Source: Acidobacteriota bacterium
GTDB taxonomy: Bacteria; Acidobacteriota; Thermoanaerobaculia; Multivoradales; JAHZIX01
Direction of reading: 5' to 3'
DNA length: 8,529 nt
NCBI GenBank assembly: GCA_020439725.1
Contig: JAGQSE010000186.1
Span: 1-8,529 of the forward strand
A program made the position numbers and the translations under genes. The notes below the pieces were generated by a model, which worked only from the letters and a program-made list of their open reading frames with translations, was not told the DNA's origin and did not search any database. Below are positions 1 through 6,292 of this stretch, piece by piece; the first letter of the stretch is position 1, and every line of letters starts with the position of its first letter.

Positions 1-8
1 CTCCATGA

Positions 9-57
9 TGCGGACAGAATCGCTGGGCAGTTAGTGCGGACACTTATGCTGGGCAGT
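9..57. repeat. Two imperfect 23-bp direct repeats, probable insertion-sequence end
   Basis: Two copies of a 23-base unit lie at 9-31 and 35-57. They share TGCGGACA at the left and TGCTGGGCAGT or CGCTGGGCAGT at the right, and 18 of 23 positions match; the differences are confined to a five-base core. Spaced short terminal repeats of this kind are known at the ends of IS21-family elements, so this could be the right end of an element whose transposase genes lie left of the window. No transposase is visible here, so the family is a guess. Nothing else recognisable lies between 58 and 195. Confidence 0.4.
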
Positions 58-195
58 CAGACGGTAGAGTTCGAGGATTGACGACACACAGCAAAGCGCA
101 TACTCTGTTCACTGTTCCACTAATACTCGCAGAGACTTACCCTTCCACTTCACAAATGCAGGCTCCGACCGATAAGCCTTAGCCCAAGCCTCTTT

Positions 196-840
196 ATGCC
201 ATCTCAAGCCTATTCAGATTACTGCCGCAATCGAATCGACGTGGAGCGCTTGATCGAAAGCCACGGCGAGCTCCACGGAGGCGGCCCTGGCAAGAAGGGA
301 CTCGGCCACATCACCCGCAGTGGCGTGGTGATGCTCTGTGCAGCTTGGGAGCTTTACACCGAGTCTCTCGTAGTCGAGGCCGTGCGCTATCTTGTCGCCA
401 AGTGCACCCTGCCAAACCAGCTTCCTCTACCCGTGCAAAAGGAGATTGCGCGCCACGTACGGGAATCAAGGCATGAGCTAAAGCCTCTCATGCTGAGCGG
501 AGACGGCTGGAAGCAGGTACTGATCTCTCATGCCGAGCAGTCGTGCGCGCGAATCAACACACCGAAGTCCGCGCCCTTGAAGTCGCTCTATACATCACTC
601 ACTGGATTTGACCTCTTGCCGGGCAGCTGGCCATGTGGCGCAGCGCAGCTTGACACATTCGTTGGCATTCGAGGAGACATCGCTCACAGGGGCAGAGCAG
701 CGGACTACGTGAAAATTGGCGAGCTAAGAAGCTACTTGGAAATGATTGATGCTGCTGCAAAGGCGTCGGACAACGCAGTGAGCGATCACCTTGTCGCAGT
801 AACTCCAGGAGGGAAGAAGCCATGGCGCATCACAACCTAG
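196..840 (+). CDS. HEPN-domain protein, RiboL-PSP-HEPN/MAE_28990-like, possible RNase
   Basis: This 214-residue protein looks like a stand-alone HEPN domain. The diagnostic signs are a hydrophobic, aromatic helix near residues 44-68 (AAWELYTESLVVEAVRYL), typical of the RiboL-PSP-HEPN group, and the motif R159-GDIA-H164, which fits the RX4-6H signature of HEPN ribonucleases. Many HEPN proteins are metal-independent RNases in toxin-antitoxin, abortive-infection or CRISPR systems; others are non-catalytic. The ATG at 196 is the first in-frame start after upstream stops, but no good Shine-Dalgarno sequence precedes it. No antitoxin such as an MNT nucleotidyltransferase is next to it; it is flanked by mobile-element remnants. 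Its base composition is visibly less GC-rich than the operon to the right, which suggests acquisition by transfer. The domain call is fairly sure; activity and role are inferred. Confidence 0.7.
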   Translation: MPSQAYSDYCRNRIDVERLIESHGELHGGGPGKKGLGHITRSGVVMLCAAWELYTESLVVEAVRYLVAKCTLPNQLPLPVQKEIARHVRESRHELKPLMLSGDGWKQVLISHAEQSCARINTPKSAPLKSLYTSLTGFDLLPGSWPCGAAQLDTFVGIRGDIAHRGRAADYVKIGELRSYLEMIDAAAKASDNAVSDHLVAVTPGGKKPWRITT

Positions 841-913
841 GAGTGGACACGCGTACTTGACGCTAACGCCCTGCCTCTGCCTCGATTTCGTGGACATCCG
901 ACAACGCGCGAGA

Positions 914-1090
914 ATGCGCAGGGAGGTCCGAATACGCAACAGGCAACGACAGCGGCCTACGGACGAGTTTAAGGCCGAGGCGGTTCAACTTGTCCGCGAA
1001 GGAAGCATGACGGTAACCCAGGTCGCTCGGGACTTGGATCTGACCGAGTCGTCCCTTCGCAACTGAGTCAAGCAAGCCGAGATCTACGAA
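914..1090 (+). pseudogene. Decayed IS3-family transposase OrfA fragment
   Basis: The frame that includes 914-1090 encodes RPTDEFKAEAVQLV, then VTQVARDLDLTESSLRN, a stop, and VKQAEIYE. This is the N-terminal helix-turn-helix (HTH_Tnp_1) of IS3/IS911-type OrfA proteins, which normally read SLRNWVKQAE at this point. The Trp codon TGG has become TGA at 1064-1066, so translation would end just after the HTH. Homology fades soon after the stop, and no OrfB integrase core (DDE) follows, so the copy is broken by both a nonsense change and truncation. The start is uncertain: an ATG at 914 is in frame, but the ATA at 932 could mark the ancestral start. No confident terminal inverted repeats are visible in 841-913. 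Confidence 0.75.
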
Positions 1091-1100
1091 GGAACGAGGA

Positions 1101-1364
1101 GCTCTCGGCTGGGAGAATAGGACGATCGACGCCTTCCTGAGTGCTGCTGGCGCTCGGGCTGAAAGCTCGAAGACCGGCCTTGATATCTACACACTACCGG
1201 CGAATCCTTGGACGAGGGCAACCCACATCCTGCATGCCGGGAAGTTCTTCGAGAGAGAGCCGAGGTTAACGCTTGTTGGGAGGGCGGCCGACCGTTTCTT
1301 CCGAGCATATGACGAACTGGAAGATAAGTTGAGTGCCAACGGAGGAAGCCCTGGGGCCTACTGA
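1101..1364 (+). pseudogene. Start-less C-terminal fragment of an unrecognised gene
   Basis: This frame stays open up to the TGA at 1362-1364 and reads like real protein: GALGWENRTIDAFLSAAGAR, then KTGLDIYTLPANPWTRATH, ILHAGKFFEREPRLTLVGRA and ADRFFRAYDELEDKL. It has a balanced composition, unlike the Arg/Pro-rich shadow frames elsewhere in the window. No plausible ATG or GTG with a ribosome binding site is in frame, and the in-frame stop at 1041-1043 lies inside the IS3 remnant. The simplest view is the 3' tail of a gene cut by the insertion or by a later deletion. I do not recognise the family. Its last codons overlap the end of the convergent SDR gene by seven bases. Confidence 0.45.
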
Positions 1365-2134
1365 TTCACCCCACTAGCCAAAAACCCCCCATCCACCACC
1401 AACACCTCCCCATTCACGAAGCTCGCGGCCTCGGACGCCAGGAAAACGGCGGCGCCGGCTAGTTCTTGAACTTTTCCGAAGCGGCCTAGGGGGGTGCGGA
1501 TCTTGAACTCTCTCCCGCGGTCGGTGCCGTCGAGGAGGTCTTGGTTCAAGGGGGTACGGAAGAGGCCGGGGGCGATGGCGTTGACGAGGACGCCGTGCTT
1601 GCCCCATTCGATGGCGAGGGATTGGGTGAGAGACGCGACGGCGGCTTTGGAGGCGTTGTAGGCGGCGACCTCGTAGAGACCTACGAAGGAGCCGAGCGAC
1701 GCGATGTTGATGATGCGGCCGTAGCCTCGCTCGAGCATGTGGGCGCCGAAGACCTGGCAGGCGCGGAGGGTGCCGGTGAGGTTGGTGTCGAGGATGGCGT
1801 TCCACTCCTCCTCCGCCACCTCGAGGGTCGGACGGCGGCGGGTGCGGCCGGCGCAGTTGATCAGGATGTCGACCTTGCCAAAGGTCTCGACCGCGGCGGC
1901 GAGGAGAGCCTCGAGGGAGGGGCGGTCGGTGACGTCCGACGGGACGCGGAGCGATTTCTTTCCCTGTGCCTCGATGGCGTCGGCGGTGGCGTCGACCTGG
2001 GCTTGCTGCCGCGAGCTGGCGCCGACGTCGGCGCCGGCGGCGACCAGGCCGTCGACCAGGGCGCGGCCGATGCCCGAGGTGCCGCCGAGCACGATGGCGG
2101 CGCGGCCGGTGAGGTCGAATCCGGGGTAGGGCAT
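1358..2134 (-). CDS. Short-chain dehydrogenase/reductase, gluconate 5-dehydrogenase/KduD-like
   Basis: A 258-residue classical SDR. Seen directly: the dinucleotide-binding glycine motif GGTSGIG at 17-23, NCAG at 93-96 (usual NNAG), N118, and the catalytic S146, Y159 and K163 with the standard 13-residue Ser-Tyr spacing. Residues S40-S41-R42 at the end of the second strand suggest a preference for NADP(H). The ATG is preceded by AGGAG at seven bases. It is the last gene of the pectin operon, 56 bases after the GH105 gene. The closest functional groups are gluconate 5-dehydrogenase and KduD-like enzymes, so it probably reduces a keto sugar acid or oxidises an aldonate. Because a better KduD candidate is encoded two genes upstream, this one may act on a different intermediate or use the other cofactor. 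The exact substrate is not decidable from the sequence. Confidence 0.85.
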   Translation of the reverse strand: MPYPGFDLTGRAAIVLGGTSGIGRALVDGLVAAGADVGASSRQQAQVDATADAIEAQGKKSLRVPSDVTDRPSLEALLAAAVETFGKVDILINCAGRTRRRPTLEVAEEEWNAILDTNLTGTLRACQVFGAHMLERGYGRIINIASLGSFVGLYEVAAYNASKAAVASLTQSLAIEWGKHGVLVNAIAPGLFRTPLNQDLLDGTDRGREFKIRTPLGRFGKVQELAGAAVFLASEAASFVNGEVLVVDGGFLASGVNQ

Positions 2135-2190
2135 CGGGGGTCTCCTAGAGGGGTGAAGGGACGCTCGCGCGAGCGCATCGGGGATCGAGA

Positions 2191-4602
2191 TCAGGCCTCG
2201 AGCTTCTCCGCCTGGATTCCGGCCATGATCGCCGGGCCCAGCGCCTTGGGATCGTCCTCGACCACGCGCTCGCTCATGTAGTAGCGGTAGCTGCCGTCGC
2301 GACCATAGCCCAGGCCACCGACCTCGCAGTTGTTCGTCAGGTGGTACGAGCCGTCCGCGTGGACCGAGACGAACTCAGCCACCAGACCGGCATAGGCCTT
2401 CTTCGCGGCCGCAGCGTAGGTGTCGGGCAGGTAGCCCTGGTTCACGCCCTTGGCCAGGAAATACGTGAACATCGCCGACGCCGAGGCCTCGCGGTAGTTG
2501 CCGGGCTCGTCGGGCATGTCGACGATCTGGAACCAGACACCGGTCTCGTCTTGGGTGCGGACCAGGCTCTCGGCGAGCTCGGGGATCATCGCGACGAGCG
2601 GCGCCCGGACCTCGGTGCGGTCCTCGGGGATCACGTCGAGGATGTCGACCAGCGCCATGGCGAACCAGCCGAGCCCGCGTCCCCAGACGTAGCGCGAGCG
2701 CCCGGTCTCGGGATCGGCCCAGCCCTGCTCCTTGGCCTCGTCCCAGGCGTGGAAGTAGAGCCCGGTCTCCGGGTCGCGAAGATGCTCGCGCGCGATCGAG
2801 AACTCGCGCGCCGCCTCCTCGATCTTGTGCTCGTCGCCCTCGAGGACGCCGACGCCCGCCAGGAAGGGCATCCCCATGTAGATACCGTCGAGCCAGAGCT
2901 GGTGTGGGTAGCGCTGCTTGTGCCAGAAGGCGCCTTCGGAGGTCCGGGGATGATGCGCCAGCTGCTCGGCGAGGGCGTTGATGGCCTTGCGGTACCTCTC
3001 GTCACCGGTCCGTTCATAGAGCCGCAGCAGCATCTTGCCCGAGTTGATCTGGTCGATGTTGTAGTCGCCGGCGTCGTAGGTGTGGATCGTGCCGTCGTCC
3101 GCCACATAGCTACCGATGGTGCGTTGGGCCCAGTCGGCATAGCCCTGGTCACCGGTGGCGGTCGACAGGTCGTCCATGGCCTGCGCCAGCAGCCCGGTGG
3201 TGTAATTCCACGACGCCGGCTGCGAGGTCATCGTGTCCCAACCGCCATCGGCCAGGCTGTCGCCGCGCCGGGCGAGCTCGGTCACCGCCAGCTGGGTCGA
3301 GACCTGGAGGGGCGTGAGCGACTGGGCGACCTTCGAAGCCTCGGTCTCGAGACGGATCCGCGGTGGGATCGTGCGGCGTTCTACCTCCTCCTTCAGGAAG
3401 GTCTCGAGCTCCTCGCGAGTGTGGACGCCGCCGGGCTGTTGGCCTGCCCCCCCTCCTTGCCCAGACCAAAGTGCACCGAAGGCATAGGAAAGCTCCTTGC
3501 CGCGCGGCCGCAGGACCACCACCTGGCTCGCCTCGTCGCGGGTCTGCTCGATGAAGTCGATCTTCTTGAACAGCACGACCATCCCCAGGTCGTCGCCGAA
3601 CAGGCTCTGTTTCCCCCACGTCGCCAGATAGCTCCACGCCTGCCCGGTGATGTCGAGATCGCCGCTCAGCACCTCGGTGTCCGGGTGGGCGACGAGGCCG
3701 ATGGCCAGGTTGTCTAGCGGCTCCGAGGTCCAGAGCGACACGTCGACCATCGGGCTGCCGGCGTGCATCGAGAAGTCGGCGATCAGGTCGACGGTTGCTG
3801 TGCCGGTGTTCCAGCCCTTGTACTCGATCTCGAAAGCCGAGTAGATCGGACCGTCGGCGCGGATGGTGGTCGACCGCTCTTGGACGTCGGAGACCAGAAC
3901 GGTCTTCGTCCCGTCCCAGGTCCCGAAGCCGCCGATCCCCAGGCTCTCCCCCACCTTGAGGATGTCGGCGCCCCAATCGGACATCTCGTGGTAGCTGTCA
4001 TAGCCATCGAGCCCGACGTTCTGGAGCACCGGTTCGGCGGTCTTCTTGCCAAAGATGTCGAAGCCGTTCCGCCAGTCGAGATAGATCCGGTAGCCGACCC
4101 AATCGCTCTCGATCCCCGGACCTTCGTAACGGATGTACTCGCTGTGGTCGGTGCACTGGGGCGGCGCGGTGACGTGCTCGACGTCCTTGAAGGTGCCACC
4201 GACATAGGTCTTGCCCTGCCACTCGCCGCCTTCCTTGATCGACACCTCGGCGTGGGTGCGCGGCGCCGGCATCTCTTCGCTCGCCCGGCGATCAATGACG
4301 TAGTCGACGGTCTCGGCGGGGCCGAGGTCGGCGAGGAAGGCCAGCCGGTCGGGGTGACCGTCGCCGTCGTCGTCGAGCAGCTGGGTAGGCCGCGGCGCCT
4401 CGCCCTGCCAAACCTGGAGCGGGCCGTCGGTGACACCGAGCTCATCGAGGGTGAAGGTCACCAACGTGTCGGGCCGGGTGAAGCTCGAGGGGTTCGAGAC
4501 CTCGACCCGAGCGACGACCTGGGGCTCCGGCGGCGGCTCGGGTGCCTGCCGGCAAGCGAGAGGAACGAGGAGGGCGACGGGAAGAAAGGCTGAGAGTCTC
4601 AA
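2191..4602 (-). CDS. DUF4861-GH105 fusion lipoprotein, unsaturated rhamnogalacturonyl/galacturonyl hydrolase
   Basis: An 803-residue, two-domain extracytoplasmic protein. I start it at the TTG at 4602: AGAGGAGGAT lies just upstream with about eight bases between AGGAGG and TTG, and the product then begins MRLSAFLPVALLVPLAC, a lipoprotein-like signal with C17. The ATG at 4635 would add 11 residues and put that ribosome binding site inside the gene. Residues ~35-410 match DUF4861, including a DxDxDG-type loop (D77, D79, D81, D85) that could bind calcium. Residues ~425-803 are an (alpha/alpha)6-barrel GH105/GH88 domain with WLDGIYMGMPF (probable catalytic D572), WGRGLGW (640-646), EASASAMFTY near 705-714 and the C-terminal VEDDPKALG. 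GH105 enzymes hydrate the double bond of 4,5-unsaturated galacturonyl ends left by lyases, releasing a product that feeds KduI. The role of DUF4861 is unknown. Location is periplasmic or outer-membrane by inference; the -3 Pro makes the lipobox imperfect. Confidence 0.9.
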   Translation of the reverse strand: MRLSAFLPVALLVPLACRQAPEPPPEPQVVARVEVSNPSSFTRPDTLVTFTLDELGVTDGPLQVWQGEAPRPTQLLDDDGDGHPDRLAFLADLGPAETVDYVIDRRASEEMPAPRTHAEVSIKEGGEWQGKTYVGGTFKDVEHVTAPPQCTDHSEYIRYEGPGIESDWVGYRIYLDWRNGFDIFGKKTAEPVLQNVGLDGYDSYHEMSDWGADILKVGESLGIGGFGTWDGTKTVLVSDVQERSTTIRADGPIYSAFEIEYKGWNTGTATVDLIADFSMHAGSPMVDVSLWTSEPLDNLAIGLVAHPDTEVLSGDLDITGQAWSYLATWGKQSLFGDDLGMVVLFKKIDFIEQTRDEASQVVVLRPRGKELSYAFGALWSGQGGGAGQQPGGVHTREELETFLKEEVERRTIPPRIRLETEASKVAQSLTPLQVSTQLAVTELARRGDSLADGGWDTMTSQPASWNYTTGLLAQAMDDLSTATGDQGYADWAQRTIGSYVADDGTIHTYDAGDYNIDQINSGKMLLRLYERTGDERYRKAINALAEQLAHHPRTSEGAFWHKQRYPHQLWLDGIYMGMPFLAGVGVLEGDEHKIEEAAREFSIAREHLRDPETGLYFHAWDEAKEQGWADPETGRSRYVWGRGLGWFAMALVDILDVIPEDRTEVRAPLVAMIPELAESLVRTQDETGVWFQIVDMPDEPGNYREASASAMFTYFLAKGVNQGYLPDTYAAAAKKAYAGLVAEFVSVHADGSYHLTNNCEVGGLGYGRDGSYRYYMSERVVEDDPKALGPAIMAGIQAEKLEA

Positions 4603-4608
4603 GAGCGG

Positions 4609-4618
4609 ATCCTCCTCT
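4609..4618 (-). promoter_or_regulatory. Ribosome binding site that sets the TTG start of the DUF4861-GH105 gene
   Basis: On the minus strand these bases read AGAGGAGGAT, a near-perfect anti-Shine-Dalgarno match. It is well spaced for the TTG at 4602-4600 but useless for the upstream ATG at 4635-4633. It also yields a compact signal peptide, so the two lines of evidence agree. Confidence 0.75.
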
Positions 4619-4650
4619 GGGAACGCCGAGCCCAAAGCCCGGCGACACCT

Positions 4651-5424
4651 TTATCGAGCCAACCAACCACCGTCGACGGCGATCGTAAACCCCTGCATGT
4701 AGTCAGACGCCGCCGAGGCCAGGAACACCGCGACGCCCTGGAGATCCTCGGGCGAGCCCCAGCGGCCGGCGGGGATGCGGGCGAGGATCGCCTCGTTGCG
4801 CACCGGGTCCTCGCGCAGCGGCTTGGTGTTGTCGGTGGCCATGTAGCCCGGGGCGATGCCGTTGACCTGGATGCCGTGGGGCGCGAGCTCGTTGGCCATC
4901 AGCCTTGTCAGCCCGAGGACGGCGCTCTTCGACGCCGTATACGACGGCACGAGAATGCCGCCCTGGTAGCTGAGCATCGAGGCGACGTTGAGGATCTTGC
5001 CGCCCCTCCCCTGCTCGATCATCACCCGGGCGGCGGCCTGGCTGAGGAAGAAGAGGGCGCGGAGGTTGACGTCCATGACGTCGTCCCAATCCTTCTCGGT
5101 GAACTCGGTGAGCGGCGCCCGCCGGATGATGCCGGCGTTGTTGACCAGGATGTCGATGCCGCCCAAGACTTCCACCGTCTTCTCGACGATCATCGGCACC
5201 GAGCTGCGGTCCGCCAGGTCCGCACGGAGGTCGAGACAGCGGCGGCCCAGGGCTTCGATCCGCGCCTTCGTCTCCGACGCATCCGAATGGTGGACCAGCG
5301 CCACGTCCGCGCCGGCCTCGGCGAGCCCCACCGCGATGCCCTGGCCGAGACCGCGGCTGGCGCCGGTGACGATGGCGGCCTTGCCGTCGAGGCTGAAGCG
5401 GTCGAGGATCCTCGGCCGACTCAC
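4651..5424 (-). CDS. kduD: 2-dehydro-3-deoxy-D-gluconate 5-dehydrogenase (KduD)
   Basis: A 257-residue SDR that matches KduD closely. It interconverts 3-deoxy-D-glycero-2,5-hexodiulosonate and 2-keto-3-deoxygluconate in the cytoplasm, the step after KduI. Visible motifs are TGASRGLG (20-27), NNAG (95-98), N120, S149, Y162 and K166. The stretch NVASMLSYQGG followed by VPSYTASKS is the hallmark of the KduD group. The frame is open far upstream to 6147, but that extension is antisense-like Arg/Pro-rich sequence overlapping kduI. The GTG at 5424 gives MSRPRILDRFSLDGK, the usual N-terminus. GTG overlaps the kduI TGA as GTGA (four shared bases), so the two are probably translationally coupled; only a weak Shine-Dalgarno is present. 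The 48-base gap downstream leads to the GH105 gene. Confidence 0.93.
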   Translation of the reverse strand: MSRPRILDRFSLDGKAAIVTGASRGLGQGIAVGLAEAGADVALVHHSDASETKARIEALGRRCLDLRADLADRSSVPMIVEKTVEVLGGIDILVNNAGIIRRAPLTEFTEKDWDDVMDVNLRALFFLSQAAARVMIEQGRGGKILNVASMLSYQGGILVPSYTASKSAVLGLTRLMANELAPHGIQVNGIAPGYMATDNTKPLREDPVRNEAILARIPAGRWGSPEDLQGVAVFLASAASDYMQGFTIAVDGGWLAR

Positions 5425-6263
5425 TGTAGGTCGCCCAGGGTCAGGTGGTCCATGTCGTCGAAGGCCTGGTTCTCCCCACCCATCCCCCAGCAGAAACTGT
5501 AGGCGCCGGTGCCGGCGCCGCAGTGGATCGACCAGCTGGGCGAGATCACCGCCTGTCCCTCCGCCACCACCAGGTGCCGTGTGGCGTCGGGACGACCCAT
5601 GAAGTGGAAGACGCGGCCGTTTTCGGGCAGGTCGAAGTAGAGATAGACCTCCATGCGCCGGTCGTGGGTGTGCGGCGGCATGGTGTTCCACACGCTCCCT
5701 GGCTCGAGGACGGTGAAACCCATGACCAGCTGACAGCTCCGGACACCCGCCGGATGGATGAGCTTGTAGAGCGTCCGCTGGTTGGCCTCTTCCGGGGTGC
5801 CGAGGCGCAAGGGCTCGGTATCGCCGGGCCGGACGTGGGCCGTGGGATAGGCCGCGTGCGCCGGGAAGCTCAACAGGTAGTACCGCGCCGGCACCTCGTC
5901 CCCCCCGGCGGCGGGTGTGCTGGCGAAGGTGATCGAGCGGCTCCCCCGGCCGACGTAGAGCCCGTCGCGGGGCGCCATCGGGTAGTCCTTGCCGTCGACC
6001 GTGATCGTGCCGGGGCCACCGATGTTGAGGATGCCGAGCTCGCGGCGCTCGCAGAAGGTGTCGGCACGAAGCTCGGGGGCCGACTCGAGGGTCAGGGGCT
6101 TGGTCGCGGGAACCGCCGAACCGAGGATCGCGCGATCCGCATCGCAATAGAGCATCGAGATCGCGTCCACGGCGAAGAGGTCGTCGACGAGAAAGGTGTC
6201 GCGGACCTCTTCGGTGGTCATGCGGGTGACGCGGGTGGGATCGGCGAGATGACGAATGTCCAT
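5421..6263 (-). CDS. kduI: 5-dehydro-4-deoxy-D-glucuronate isomerase (KduI)
   Basis: A 280-residue cupin-fold isomerase, near the 278 residues of Escherichia coli KduI and similar along its whole length. It converts 4-deoxy-L-threo-5-hexosulose uronate, the rearranged form of unsaturated galacturonate, into 3-deoxy-D-glycero-2,5-hexodiulosonate. The zinc ligands are all present: H198 and H200 in NTMPPHTHDRRMEVY, E205, and H247 in SPSWSIHCG. Other family signatures are CERRELGILNIGGPGTITVD near residues 71-90 and ENQAFDDMDH near the end. The ATG at 6263 gives MDIRHLADP, aligning with the known N-terminus; an ATG at 6296 would add 11 unmatched residues and overlap the GH28 stop. A modest AGG-containing ribosome binding site lies about eight bases upstream. 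It follows the GH28 gene by 29 bases and overlaps kduD. Confidence 0.96.
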   Translation of the reverse strand: MDIRHLADPTRVTRMTTEEVRDTFLVDDLFAVDAISMLYCDADRAILGSAVPATKPLTLESAPELRADTFCERRELGILNIGGPGTITVDGKDYPMAPRDGLYVGRGSRSITFASTPAAGGDEVPARYYLLSFPAHAAYPTAHVRPGDTEPLRLGTPEEANQRTLYKLIHPAGVRSCQLVMGFTVLEPGSVWNTMPPHTHDRRMEVYLYFDLPENGRVFHFMGRPDATRHLVVAEGQAVISPSWSIHCGAGTGAYSFCWGMGGENQAFDDMDHLTLGDLQ

Positions 6264-6292
6264 GGTCGGACCTGCTTTCCGTAGGGCGTCTT

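Noticed and set aside
1300..1357. Possible rho-independent terminator after the operon's last gene
   Set aside because: Only a four-pair stem around AGCCCTGGGGCC and no T-run in the transcription direction.
1541..2281. Plus-strand open frame of 246 codons opposite the terminal SDR
   Set aside because: Gly/Asp/Val-rich antisense shadow of a clear SDR gene with complete catalytic motifs.
3147..3160. Another palindrome match, GGTCACCGGTGGCG, inside the GH105 coding region
   Set aside because: An 11/14 match fully explained by coding sequence; kept as evidence that weak matches arise by chance in this GC-rich DNA.
2341..4593. Long plus-strand open frames (458 and 276 codons) opposite the DUF4861-GH105 gene
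   Set aside because: Antisense frames kept open by high GC; Val/Gly/Arg/Asp-rich low-information proteins with no recognisable domain.
5425..6147. Extension of the kduD reading frame to a 498-residue protein
   Set aside because: The extra 241 residues are Arg/Pro/His-rich shadow sequence overlapping the well-supported kduI gene; the GTG at 5424 gives the family N-terminus.
5445..6284. Plus-strand open frame of 279 codons opposite kduI
   Set aside because: Mirror of an unmistakable kduI; no domain or ribosome binding site of its own.
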